From Nephrocerus scutellatus (lineage: Eukaryota > Arthropoda > Insecta > Diptera > Pipunculidae), in NCBI GenBank assembly GCA_947095585.1, contig OX352763.1, forward strand, positions 17,471,462-17,535,461: 64,000 nucleotides of DNA, given 5' to 3'. Every line of letters begins with the position of its first letter. Within the stretch, counting starts at the first letter, position 1. Below, in pieces: positions 48,557 to 59,044 of this stretch. The notes beneath the pieces are model-generated. The model was not told the DNA's origin and made no database searches. It was given only the letters and a program-made list of their open reading frames with translations. A program made the position numbers and the translations under genes.

Positions 48557-49684
48557 TTATTTTACTAGAGGACGCGTTTTACCATCGGAATCACAGGCTG
48601 AATTTTTATATTTGTTTACCTCGCGCAAATAAATTGCCCAAAAATCTTTTGGGTCGCTACAATCAATATCTGATTGCATTTTCGGTTTGGCTACAAGGCC
48701 GGTCTTTAGAATTTTTCCACCACGTCGTCGACCGAACGTTGGCGGTGGTGGAGGTTGTGTCGGTTTTGGCTTTTGATTGATGGCAATTGGAACAGCAGGG
48801 GATGGCGTTATAATGGCAGGCATTTGACTGCAGCTGGGAACAAGATTTTGGCCGGCGTAACTTTGCTGTTGCTGTTGTTGTTGTTGCATTTTCTTGAAAA
48901 TCTCAATGAACGAACCATCATTAGCAAATACCGGATGTGAGGGCTCCGATTTTGGCAACGGGTAAACTTTTCCTTCTTTGGCCAAAGCCAAACGAAGCTT
49001 TTCCTCGATTTCACGATGAATTTTTTCCTTATCAATGGGCTCGTCAGTGTCAAGGTTGTAATAGTCACCAACTGGGTTACCTTTTGGCACTGGATAGTTG
49101 TGAATAGACGAAGATGATTGAGAGTCCGAAGATGATGATGACGATGAGGACGCTTGCTCATCTGCAACTAATTTTAAGTCATTTGCCGTCGCCCTTGCCG
49201 TATGCCGAGTTGCTGAAGAGCTTGTTGCTCCTCTTGTGTCAGTGTTCTCTTGTTGACTGGACACCACGAATTCATGGCTTTTAGAGGATGTTTTTGTTGT
49301 TGATGTATGGTCTTTTGATTTTGATCGTCTATTAGGTGTGCGACTTCTTGATTTGGCCATTTTGGAATAAGACTCCCTTTGGCGTGAACGTGAGCGCGAT
49401 ACAGATCGAGAATTTGTGCGACTTCGATGGTTACGACGCTGATGGTGGCGTCTATCTGATCTACATGGACTATGTCGTCGATGCGAATAATGGCGACTGC
49501 TGCCACCAGCACGTTCCCGGCTAGGGCTCCTCGAATTGCTCTGCCTACCGCGATGACTGGTCCTTCTGTCCGATCTCGATGGGGACCTACTGTCCCGGCG
49601 ATGATGGTAGCTACTTCGATTGCGACTTCGGCTGCGACTGCGGTAATCCGTAACCCCTCGGTTTCTTCTGCGATATCTGTCCAT
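48557..49684 (-). CDS. TRIR: RS-rich protein with TRIR C-terminal domain
   Basis: 375 aa. Residues 1-~135 are an arginine/serine-rich region (YRSRSRSRNRSS, SRSVSRSRSRQRES) typical of splicing-associated proteins. Then come an acidic/serine run, a linker (EKIHREIEEKLRLALAKEGK), a glutamine run of eight after FIEIFKKM, and a proline-rich stretch. The C-terminus matches the TRIR family: FGRRRGGKILKTGLVAKPK, then FWAIYLREVNKYKNSA and terminal DSDGKTRPLVK, almost identical to the end of the vertebrate protein. Human TRIR is shorter (about 176 aa) and is reported as an exoribonuclease acting on telomerase RNA; the RS region here is an extension. The coding part is one exon. M at 49,684 is the first ATG after a good acceptor at 49,744. 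The 3' end is only ~110 bp from the COX6B first exon, on the same strand. Confidence 0.88.
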   Translation of the reverse strand: MDRYRRRNRGVTDYRSRSRSRNRSSYHHRRDSRSPSRSDRRTSHRGRQSNSRSPSRERAGGSSRHYSHRRHSPCRSDRRHHQRRNHRSRTNSRSVSRSRSRQRESYSKMAKSRSRTPNRRSKSKDHTSTTKTSSKSHEFVVSSQQENTDTRGATSSSATRHTARATANDLKLVADEQASSSSSSSSDSQSSSSIHNYPVPKGNPVGDYYNLDTDEPIDKEKIHREIEEKLRLALAKEGKVYPLPKSEPSHPVFANDGSFIEIFKKMQQQQQQQQSYAGQNLVPSCSQMPAIITPSPAVPIAINQKPKPTQPPPPPTFGRRRGGKILKTGLVAKPKMQSDIDCSDPKDFWAIYLREVNKYKNSACDSDGKTRPLVK

Positions 49685-49743
49685 ATCGCTGTCGTCCCGT
49701 TGTTGTCGTTTCGAGTTCGTCGTACTCGAGGAATGATGATGAT

Positions 49744-50498
49744 CTGCAAATCAGACTGTTGTTCTTCTGGTTAGGTATTATTTGTTATACTCGATTACAC
49801 GTACTTAGGTTTTGTGAACAAATTTTTTTTTCTTTTTTGTTTGTTTATAGAATTTGTTGTTTTAATATTTTCTTGTTTTTATCGATTTTAGTTTTGCATT
49901 ACGCATCACCAACAAAAACCAAACTAAGCATGAACATAAAGCAATTCATGCTGATGGGACCCATCTTTGTTTTAAACAAGAAAATATAAAATCGATCACT
50001 TTTTTTTTATAGAAAAACAAGAGAGAAAAACATTACTTGAGTTTTCTTTTTGGTATTTTCGAGGAGATTCACCAACCAACACGCCTGATGGCTGATAGGT
50101 TTTGGGTATTTGTGCTTTTCCGATATGCGATTACGAGATACGATACGAGTTTGCTTCTTCTCTAATCCTTCTTTTCCTAAGAATATGCCTTTAAATTGCG
50201 CAGAATGAAGGTGTCCTGTGTAAAATTAAACTTGAACGCATGAATATTACGACTTTTCCATAATTATTAGTTTACATGTAAATACTTAAGGATATATATT
50301 TTAATCACTGAAACATTTTCGTTCTAAAAAAAATAAGGAGTTATGTAATTTTTGTAAGATATTTTCAAATTCAATGATTCTTTTGTTTTTTTCTTTTCTT
50401 TTCTGTGTTGCAAATATAATCAATTCCATTTCTCTGTTTTTATCAAACATTTATGGTTAAAATAAATTAAGAAAAAAATTGCAATTGCACAGACATAC
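49744..50498 (-). other. Probable 5'-UTR intron of the TRIR-like gene
   Basis: Minus-strand donor TTTGTAAG|GTATGTCTG at 50,498 and acceptor CTGATTTGCAG|ATCATC at 49,744. The upstream exon (50,499 to about 50,600) contains no ATG, so the first ATG of the spliced message would be the one at 49,684. The intron is AT-rich with T-rich tracts. The transcription start is probably near 50,560-50,620, but no core promoter element is clear. Confidence 0.55.
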
Positions 50499-50619
50499 CT
50501 TACAAATTCTAGAATTGTTCCAATACAGACGGCAGCAAAATTTATACAACCAGCGAGCCAGGCTCAATATGGCGATAACGATTTTCCAACACAAAGCGAA
50601 TGTCGTTGTAGTGGTGCGG

Positions 50620-53343
50620 TTACCTGGCTAATGGCAGAGCTTGCGCACTAGTGCTGAATCGACCGCTGAATTAACCACGTTTACATTGGGGATCAATAAA
50701 TATAATCGTCGTTGCAATGAGCAGAAATTGGATTGAAGTCGAAAAACTTTTAATAGGTACACTTTTGAAATTCAATAGGCACATTCGTAAAAAGATCCTG
50801 GATAATACAGGGTAGCTTTCAAACATCAAAGTTACACATTTGTTTACGGTGGCAAACTTTTTTGTATGGGATGGGTATATTTACAAACATAAAAAAATGT
50901 TACTCAGGATCTATTAAAAATGTGCCTAATAAGTGCTTTTGATAGAATATAATGTACGTTTATAAATATTGCTCCTGTGCTTATAAACAATAATTAATGC
51001 TTAAAAATATTCAAGTGAGCTCGCACCCATGACATAGCTTTCTTTATAAAGTGCGTTTATAAATATTGCTCCTGTGCGATTGGTGCGAACATGACTATAA
51101 TGCTTATAAATATTAAAGTGTGCTCGAACCAATGACACAGTTATCTTTATAAATATTGCGTGTGTTATCCGTTTGTTTTTAGTTTTGCAATTACTAATAA
51201 CTGTCAAAAGGATAGTAACAATGTTTAATTGACATTTCATGACACAAATAATATTTATACTCGGTGCCAGCACCGATAACACAGCCGATAATTGACGTAG
51301 CCCACAACTAATTTTGACATCGCCCCTATTGTTAATTTTGTGCAATATTTATAAGCTTACATATATTGCGTTTATTAACAACTGGTGCTAACACACATTG
51401 CCCATGTATTTATATGGGACAGATAGAGCCATGAAACGTCATTCGGTATTTTTGTTTTTTGATGTCATAATTCATATTTTGTCCAGCCAGCATATTGAAT
51501 AGGTGCCTGTAATTAGAAAACTTGTGCGATTTTAGAGTTCTGTACACTACTAAAATGTTGTCTTCGTGGAGTAAAAAATGTCTACTGTCAAGTTATCTCT
51601 TCTTTGTAATAAAAATTACTCTTGTTCTCTTACTTTCCACTGAAACTGATATCTCATAATAAATACAAATAATATTTATACTCGGACGTAGCCCACTGAC
51701 AATTTTGATATCGCAATATTTTGTGCAATATTTATAAACAAATCCTACAAAACAAAAATCATAAAAATCGGTCCAGCCGTTCTCGAGTTATAAATGGTGT
51801 AACTAACCCGACTTTGTTTTATATATATAGATAAGTATAGTATATCAGTATCAGTACCAGCACATTTACACACGTATACAACTATTCAATTTAAAAATAT
51901 ATTTATATAAAAGTCCTTACTTTAAAGAAAATGATATATTAATGATAAACCTTTTCTTTGTTTTTATAATAAAAAAATATTAAAAAACCGGATATTTCGG
52001 TGTTTCACCATTTTCAAAGATCAAAAATATTTTTTGACAAAAAAAGTAAAAAAGATTACTATTTTAGGAATGTTTTTGAAAACTTCACCATATGCATTGT
52101 TTCCTTATCACAGAATTAATTACATATTGATTTTTATTAATTTTTATGTTTTTGTTAAAATTTTAATTATTTTAATTAGCTTATAGACTTTTTAAGTTTA
52201 AAAAATTATAACGTAAAATATTTCAGTATTTCAATTATCAAGGAGAAAATATAATTTAAAAATTTTATTAAATTATAAATTATAAAAAATTGCAAAGTAT
52301 ATTAGCTAATATTCGCAAGACCGAAATATTTGTTTTACTTACGTTATTATATTATATTTAAAAAAAATTATAAATAAGTTAATTAAAATAATTAAAAAAG
52401 TTAATTTAATGCCACTAAAAAACAATGCACTTTTTAAATTGAAATTTTTTTTGTTTACAATATTAGTTTCATGTATATATATTCCAAAAATTACATACCA
52501 ACAACAAAGCAAAAAGACGCATGAGCTTGAAAGTATACTTTAGCGGCGGTTGATTGGACTGAAGATCACTAGTGAAGTGAAGTGAAGTGAAGTGAATGCA
52601 TTATAGTAAATTAAGCAACTATGCACTCAAATTCTGCTACTGAAGTGAAAAGACCGTTCAAATGGATTTCTTCACTTCAAATAAATGTCATTGTTACTCC
52701 TCTTAAGTAACTACACAAACAGAACACACTTCACTTACTTATATAGTTACTATAGTGAAAAGTTGTTAATTGAACAGTCTCTTCACTTTGTTTATTATAG
52801 AAACTATATTACTTTTGATAATTCAGTCTAAACGAACGCAGCTCCCTGTGAAAATCGACTGTCATCACATTCTTCTTTTCTATTGACATCAAATTTCTGC
52901 GCTTATGTCAAGTCCTTTGTTGCTTGTTTCTATTCAAGTACAAGTAGCAAGTGATTTTTGCTTTGAAATAGCAAAAGTGTGATGTCAGTACAGAACATTT
53001 TTGCTCCGTGTTGGTTAAGGATGGGTTCCAAGAGGTGTTTTGGACGTTGACTAGCAATTGGCAGAAATACCTTATTGTTGAAAGAAATATAACTTTCTCT
53101 TGAATTCCTGCCAGTCGGAAATTTCTTAATTAGTTTGTGATTAATATTTTACGGTTGGAGCTATTTGGAATACGTAGAGAAGAAAATCATACCTTGGGCC
53201 GCGATACACTGATACTTGAGTTCCGAGAATTTTCGCAATCGTAAAAATCGGAATCAATCATATAGTTGACGGCTGTTGATCGGTTCGGTTGATTGAGGGT
53301 GTTAGAAAAGACCAAAAAACAGAATTATCGTTGTTCAGATATA
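50620..53343. other. Gene-poor AT-rich stretch with short repeats
   Basis: Two copies, ~100 bp apart, of a segment beginning TTTATAAATATTGCTCCTGT lie at 50,959 and 51,056, with a third partial one at 51,150. At 51,765-51,835 the sequence AAAAATCGGTCCAGCCGTTC, TCGAGTTATAAATGG and TTTTATATATATAGATAAG resembles a 3' tail common to many insect non-LTR elements. A GTGAA pentanucleotide run lies at 52,572-52,596. The minus-strand frame 51,345-51,001 is not recognisable. 51.9-52.5 kb is extremely AT-rich. Confidence 0.45.
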
Positions 53344-53608
53344 ATGGCTCCAGCTTTAAGTAAATTAGCCCAGCACCAGAATGCCATATTCGGTGTGACA
53401 GGAATATCAGCTGCACTATGGATTATCGCTTATGGAAAAATGTCTAATAAAAAGAGGTATTTCATCTAACTTAACATTTCTATCATTGGTAATATATTCA
53501 TATTGTACTTAAAAAAAATATCGTGTTAGACCTTAGCAACATATATTCAGGTTTTCAATGCCATTGCTCTTGGACGGACTTTTAACCAAAATTGTTTCCG
53601 GTTTTTAA
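53344..53608 (+). CDS. Candidate two-exon small membrane protein (~57 aa), unknown
   Basis: The ATG at 53,344 (context ATATAATGGCT) opens exon 1 (53,344-53,456). A donor AG|GTATTTC joins an acceptor ATATTCAG|G to exon 2 (53,551-53,608), ending in TAA. The product is ~57 aa: a polar start (MAPALSKLAQHQNAIF), a hydrophobic helix of about 17-18 residues (FGVTGISAALWIIAYG), a basic turn (KMSNKKR) and a short amphipathic tail (SMPLLLDGLLTKIVSGF). The layout suggests a single-pass membrane or mitochondrial micropeptide. If the intron is not spliced, translation would stop after RYFI, giving a 41-residue form with the same membrane helix. I do not recognise the family. The 5' flank (53,270-53,343) could be untranslated leader. 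This is a prediction from sequence alone. Confidence 0.45.
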
Positions 53609-54395
53609 GTGCGCCGTGTTACTGCTCGTACCTTGCTTGTAGTTTTATAAGATATAGATAACGAAGCGAAAAAGCCAAAGAGTTCCTGTTTGTTCAGCCA
53701 GCCATTTCGAGTAGAAATTAAAAAAACTAATCAGATGATTTATTAGTAGTGTATTGCAATTAGTCAATCGAATCTTATGTGTGCAGTTGTTGCAATTTGA
53801 CTCAGATCCAGTTTGTTGTGCATCTTCTTTGTCATGTCTATCACCTCTAGTGTACATCATGAATTGTGATTGAACGATAATAGCGTAGCACTAAGAGTTA
53901 GCAAATGCACATTTAAGTGAAGCTGTTTTGCTGACTTTGCACAATCACTTTTCCATGTACAAATGGAATAAATACACATATGGAATTGTACGACGAGTAT
54001 ACATATGGATGTCTCATGTAAATTCGTAACGTAATAAATTAAATTTTTTTTTGTAATTTTATATGTGCATTTTAAGCAATAAAATTAAGTTGGCGAAGCA
54101 AGAAAAATTCAAACACATTGCGAATGAGTAACGGACAAAGAGGCTACTTTGAAACTCTTTTTAGCTCATAATAGATGTAGATATTTATATTTATGTGTAG
54201 TTATAAAATATTTATTATTATTTGATTAGCAATAACGTAACATGCTGATAACAGACATACACTCTAAACTTGTGAGCACGCTAGAAGTTTAAAGTCTAGA
54301 GAAATAAGTCTCAATCAAAGTTTACATACTGTTTAAAAAACAGACCTCAAGTAACTTTACTCGCTCTTACTCTGCCTTACGCTGATATTTATTTC
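53609..54395. other. Intergenic, nothing recognised
   Basis: AT-rich, and would include the 3' UTR of the small gene if it is real. The plus strand has AATAAA-like motifs near 53,965, 54,034 and 54,079. Confidence 0.4.
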
Positions 54396-54397
54396 AG

Positions 54398-55690
54398 AGC
54401 AAAAAAAAAAAACAACCCATACAAATTTTTCATGTAAATTCTCTAATCGCAGATACTGCTTTTTCATTCCCATCAATTCAGCCGTCTGGGCTGTAGAGTG
54501 GACACAGACAGACAGAGATTTTTTTTTTGCTTTTTCTGACTCAGGAGATACGGAAAAGGGTAAATCTGCAAGTTCACAAAATTTCATGATTACTATACTT
54601 CATTTTACTATGTAAAACTACTACTAATACTTCATATACAGAAGCCCTAATTTAGACAGTGTCTCAACTTGTAGTGAGTGAGATGCACTGTCCGACCTAT
54701 CACTAGAATTTTATCAATTGATCCATTGTCTGATACTCATGTGTGCAAAGTATTCAAACTCAAAACTCAAATTTGAAGAAATTAAAATGACCGGGCCCCA
54801 CGACCCCGACGACCATTGCCTCCAAAAATTTTTACAAAAAGTGTTGTCCGTCGCATGTGTATAAAATTTGGAGAAAATCGGGTTAATTTAATTTAAAATT
54901 TGAATGGGGCCCCAAGATCACGTGGCCCGGGGACTCCAAATTTTGACTAAAAATGTTGTCCATCGAAGATACACATGTATAAAAAACTTAAAGAAAATCG
55001 GGTTAATTTTTAAAAAAAAATTATCTCACGACCCCGGGGCCCGAGTCCATTGGACATACACATGAGTTTTAAATTTAAATATATATGGCTGATTTTAAAA
55101 AAAAATATATGGGCTTCCGGGCCCGTTCACACCAAAAATTGTACAGAAAGTTTTGTCCATCAGAGATACAGACGTGTAATTTCAAGAAAGTCGGCTTAAT
55201 AAAAATTTGTATGGGGCCTCACGACCACGCGGCCCGGGGTCTCCAAATTTTTTACAAAAAGTTTTGTCCATCGGAGAAACACATGTATATAAAACGGGTT
55301 AATTTTTTTAAATATTTTGTATGGGGTCTCACGACCCCGAGGCCGGGAGTCTTCAAAATTTTTACAAAAAGTGTTGTCCATCGGAGATACACATGTATAT
55401 AAAATTTGAAGAAAATCGGGTAAAAATTTGTGTAGGCCCTCACGATCCCAGGGCCCGGGGTCTACAATTTAAAAAAAAAAAAGTGTTGTCATGTATATAC
55501 AATTTGTATGGGGTCTCCAAAAAGTTTACAAGAAGTGTTGTCCATCGGAGATACACATGCATATAAAATTTGTAGGAAATCGGGATAATTTTTTTAAAAT
55601 ATTTGTATTGGGCCCCACGACACGACGGGTTAAAAATTGATCGCAAGATTCCACGACAAACAAACAAACACACGGGCACGTGAAGTAATT
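54398..55690 (-). mobile_element. Copy 3 of ~118-bp-unit element (reverse orientation)
   Basis: B-end module at the left (54,410-54,455: ACAACCCATA ... TTTTTCATGT ... AAATTCTCTAATC). Then ~250 bp of non-array sequence, including a segment shared with 58,015-58,125. Then about seven diverged units from 54,740 to 55,620, each with a CATGTGT/CATGTAT core, AAAATCGGGT, and GC blocks such as GGGGCCC / CCCGGGGC; one or two are shortened. The A-end module is at the right (GGTTAAAAATTGATCGCAAG, ATTCCACGAC, CACGGGCACGTGAAGT) but its last bases diverge near 55,687. Confidence 0.8.
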
Positions 55691-56525
55691 TAAATTTAAT
55701 TTAAATTTAAAGATAATTTAAAAAATGTATTTCAGCATCGTAAGTATGTTCTCATTTATTTTTGGGTTGGGTGAGCATTCTACAGATTAATAAAATTATT
55801 GCATTCATACTTTATACTTCAATGCTTTCATTTAAAATTGGCATAATTTAAATAAACTTTGTTTTTCGGGCTTGAGTCCACTAATAAGCTACCGAAACAC
55901 AAAATGTCAGTACAGAGTACTTAGTGAATCGGAGAAAAAACCACTACTACACTTAACTTTTACTTGTTATTCGCCGGTTACGCTCGTATCGTGTGTCGTC
56001 GAGTCGCTTACCACGCAAACAAAACAACAACCGCAATCACACGTCATGTATGTTTGCCGCCCGGTCAAACTTGTCGATTTTATCACTCGTTCACGTTTCA
56101 CTTTGCAATCACCGTAAGTGATTTATTTTTCCTTTTTTTCTTACAGTCATTTAAATTAAAAAACAAAAAAATATTAAACTTGAATTTTGTGGAAACCACA
56201 GATTATACGTCGGTTTTCCATAGCTCTTTCAATTTGCACATTTCCAGTTCCAGTGTTTTCGTGGTGAACGCTTTGCATATGGAACGAGATCAACCGCATT
56301 AATCCTTAAGTGGTTTTTCTTGTGATGTGGTCGTCGTCCGGAGCTGATTTGTAAAGCGGAGCTTTTCAGCTCGCCATATGAATATTGGTTATTTAGTATT
56401 TACACTTAATTAAGAATTTTTACCAAAAAAACCCAGTTTTTCATAATTTTCCTCCTACTCTCCTACCCCTGTGGAAAAAAAAATCTCAAAACTACGTCAT
56501 CACATGTCGAGCGCTTAACAATTGC
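55691..56525 (+). other. Intergenic; possible untranslated first exon
   Basis: 55,910-56,112 is less AT-rich than its surroundings and ends in a strong donor-like CACC|GTAAGTGA (56,113). Open frames across it have no recognisable domain. If real, it would be the 5' exon of a plus-strand gene whose coding exons I cannot identify here. Speculative. Confidence 0.2.
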
Positions 56526-56527
56526 TT

Positions 56528-57535
56528 TAAAACACCATCATCATCATATTTGGCTCTACAACCGCGGTCCGGTATTGGCATCCCGCAAAAAGTCTCCCCA
56601 CCGGTCCCGATTTTGAGCCGATGTTATCCCATTTTGCATCCCTAAACTCTGGGCGTCCTGGTCTATGCCATCCTACCAGCGTAGGCTTAGCCTCGTTGTC
56701 ATGTGTCATAGATCCTCCGTGTTCATGCGAGCTTGGTGTCCTGCACTACTTCAAATTCGCGCTCCACTATTTTAACTGAGGGACCAATTGGATATTCTAC
56801 TCGCAGACGTGGCCACAATGTACTTAGTTTAGCTCGCATTTATGTGCAGCCCCATATTTCGTGCCGCCTGCTCGATCTGGATAAAAGCTTCCTGTACAGT
56901 GCTTGAGTTTCAATATCGTCTGCGTAACCTAGTATCTGAATGGACTTATAGAGGGTTGTTCCTTTCGCCGTTCTGTCAGAGTCTTGGATAACTCCAGATT
57001 GAAGAGGACGCAGGCCAGTCCATCCCTTCGTCGGATAAATGTTGAATAGTCTTGATAGTAATCCAGATGTGTTTTCTTGGCTTGTTACATTGGTCATGGT
57101 CAACGTACATAGTCGTGTCAGTTTATTTGGGATGCCGAAGTCTTTTATGGCTTTATAAAGTTCTACTCTGGCTATGCTATCATAGGCGGCTTTAAAGTCT
57201 AGAAAAATATGTTTTGAAACTCTAGACATCAATGATGCTTTTCATCACCTGCCTAAGGGTGTAAATCTGATCAGTTGTTGATTTGCCTGTGATGAAGCCA
57301 CACTGGTATGGGGCTATTCTGTCTTGAAGTATAGAGGAGAAAATCTTATAACGCGGTACTCAACAACGTTATACCATGATAATTGCTGCATGTTGTGATA
57401 TCTCCTTTTTTATGTATGTGGCACAGTATGCCTCTTCGCCAGTCTTCTGGTAACGCTTCTTCCTCCCATACTTGCACTATTATTTCATGAATTGCTTGGT
57501 TTATCGCATGCTTTGTGGCGGTAACATAGTGTTGT
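56528..57535 (-). mobile_element. RTE-like LINE, 3' two-thirds of RT
   Basis: Reading down the minus strand from 57,535: AINQAIHEIIVQVWEEEALP, DWRRGILCHI, CSNYHGITLL, then motif A FLDFKAAYDSI (57,200-57,165), TNVTSQENTSGLLSR, and motif C ILGYADDIE (~56,940). The thumb is degraded and the 3' tail ends near 56,528 with CATCATCATCATATTTGGC in the plus sense. Multiple frameshifts. Unlike the 31.4-kb copy, it retains motif A but lacks the endonuclease. Confidence 0.8.
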
Positions 57536-57851
57536 TTCGGTCATTGGTGGGGCCTCCAAACAACACGAGCAGTGACAAATGCTGACTATCACTACAACCA
57601 AAGTGCAAGAGAAAGCGGATTACGACAAGCATAACTAGGCCAAAGAGAAAGAAGAAAGACAATTCAGGAATGCAACAACAAAAACAATATACAAAGCTGG
57701 ACAAAACAACACAAAATCGGATCATTTTACGGGAACACAAAAATACAATGGGCATAGCAACAACGGCATCTCGAACCAACGGTGGGAATCGAACAACATC
57801 GATCATCCCACGGTTCAGGAGTAACATGACTTTTCCAACCGATTGGGAAAG

Positions 57852-57885
57852 TATAAAAAGGCAGAAAATTCTGACAATCAGTCTC
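57852..57885 (+). promoter_or_regulatory. TATA + Initiator core-promoter-like site
   Basis: TATAAAA at 57,852-57,858 is followed by an arthropod-type Initiator ATCAGTC with its A at 57,880, i.e. 28 bp from the start of the TATA box, the canonical spacing. No open frame of note follows within 300 bp. Such strong core promoters in repeat DNA are often in LTRs; I could not define LTR ends here. Confidence 0.4.
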
Positions 57886-58014
57886 TTCTTTCCTTGTGAT
57901 TCCTACTGCTAGCAACTCGTCTAGTACTTCCTTTGTATTAATGGTTTAAGAGAGATATCCTTGCCATTACGTCCACACGCTTACCGCTAGCACCCAATTA
58001 CAGGTTTAGCGTCA

Positions 58015-58125
58015 AGGCTTTTGACAAATTTTTTTTTTTGCTTTTTCTGACTCAGGAGATACGGAAATAGGTAAATCTGCAAAAATTCCGAGTTCAAAAA
58101 TTTCATGATTACTGTACTTCCCTTT
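58015..58125. repeat. Dispersed repeat, second copy at 54,515-54,615
   Basis: A T-run followed by GCTTTTTCTGACTCAGGAGA, TACGGAAA-AGGTAAATCTGCA and AATTTCATGATTACT-TACTTC is shared between the two places in the same orientation. Read on the minus strand it ends in an A-run, as a retroposon 3' end would. The 54.5-kb copy lies inside the ~118-bp-unit element. Confidence 0.7.
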
Positions 58126-58850
58126 CCCAAGGTAAAAGAAAGAAAAATGTATTCAAATTTATATAAAAAAAAATTGAAGTTACCTTTCAAAACCCGATAT
58201 CCAATTTAACCCGAATAATAATAATTTGCTTTGCCTGATTATTGTTTGCATTTTTCTAATTCTTCTGCAAAATGTGTTATTCGTCAGTAATTTGCTATTA
58301 AAAGATTATTACGTCTTAGTAAATCGAACCGTGTTGAATAAACAACTTTGGAAATTAATTCACAGCTCAACCTAACTAATTACAGTAAGTGGATACCTAA
58401 TGCCATTTCACTTGAAACGGTATAGACATTTAGTCATAACATATAACAAATCAAGTCAGCCATTTGTTTACCTCCCATGGTGTGTTAATATCGAGTGTTA
58501 CCTGGACCTGGACCGGCTTAACCACTCAATCACTAAATCATGTTGCTTCGTTTATAGATTTCACATTTTTCGAAGAAATTGCTGTTAGCAAAGTTAGAAA
58601 AATGTAAAAAGTGTGTTTGATTCATAAAAACAATGACCTTACAATTTTTACACACATGCATGCATATGTTCATTTCTGTGGCTTGTCGTTAAGAACTGAA
58701 GTTAAAGGATTGAGGCTAACGTTCATGCAATTTCGCCACCTTACGCTAATGTCAAAATCCAACAAAAAGCTTTCCAAAGTCTCTCATACGTTATTGTTAT
58801 TTTCTGCGCTAATTGGTTCCCTTGTCTTTTCTTTTTTAATGCGCCTAAAA
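58126..58850. other. Intergenic, nothing recognised
   Basis: No supported features in about 700 bp. Confidence 0.4.
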
Positions 58851-58912
58851 TAAAGGGAAAACCACTTATCATACAGTATTGTTTGTTTGCTGCGCACAGA
58901 CTCAATGAGAAT

Positions 58913-59044
58913 TGAATTGAGAAGCTTTCCGTCAGACTTTCGTAAGAGGTGGGACACCGTGAAAAATACTTTTGGCGTTACTGGGGTTCGAACCACGAAC
59001 TTCCTGCTCAGAAGCCATGCTCTTATCCACTGAGCCACGGCGCC
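58913..59044 (-). mobile_element. SINE copy fused to LINE 3' region
   Basis: The minus-strand head GGGCGCCGTGGCTCAGTGGA has box A at 59,037-59,027. Box B, GGTTCGAACCC, is at 58,994-58,984. The body follows (AAAGTATTTTTCACGGTGTC, then ACGGAAAGCTTCTCAATTC), colinear with the copy at 2.7 kb. The acceptor-end bases GGCG / CGCC still pair. The head begins exactly where the adjacent RTE-like LINE (also minus strand) leaves off, after GGGATGCCAAACT. Confidence 0.8.

Noticed and set aside
49174..49749. 191-codon minus-strand open frame and a plus-strand 100-codon frame over the TRIR-like gene
   Set aside because: Shadow frames created by the RS-repeat codon bias of the real frame.
58972..59044. tRNA gene on the minus strand
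   Set aside because: Same SINE head as at 2.7 kb; incomplete cloverleaf.
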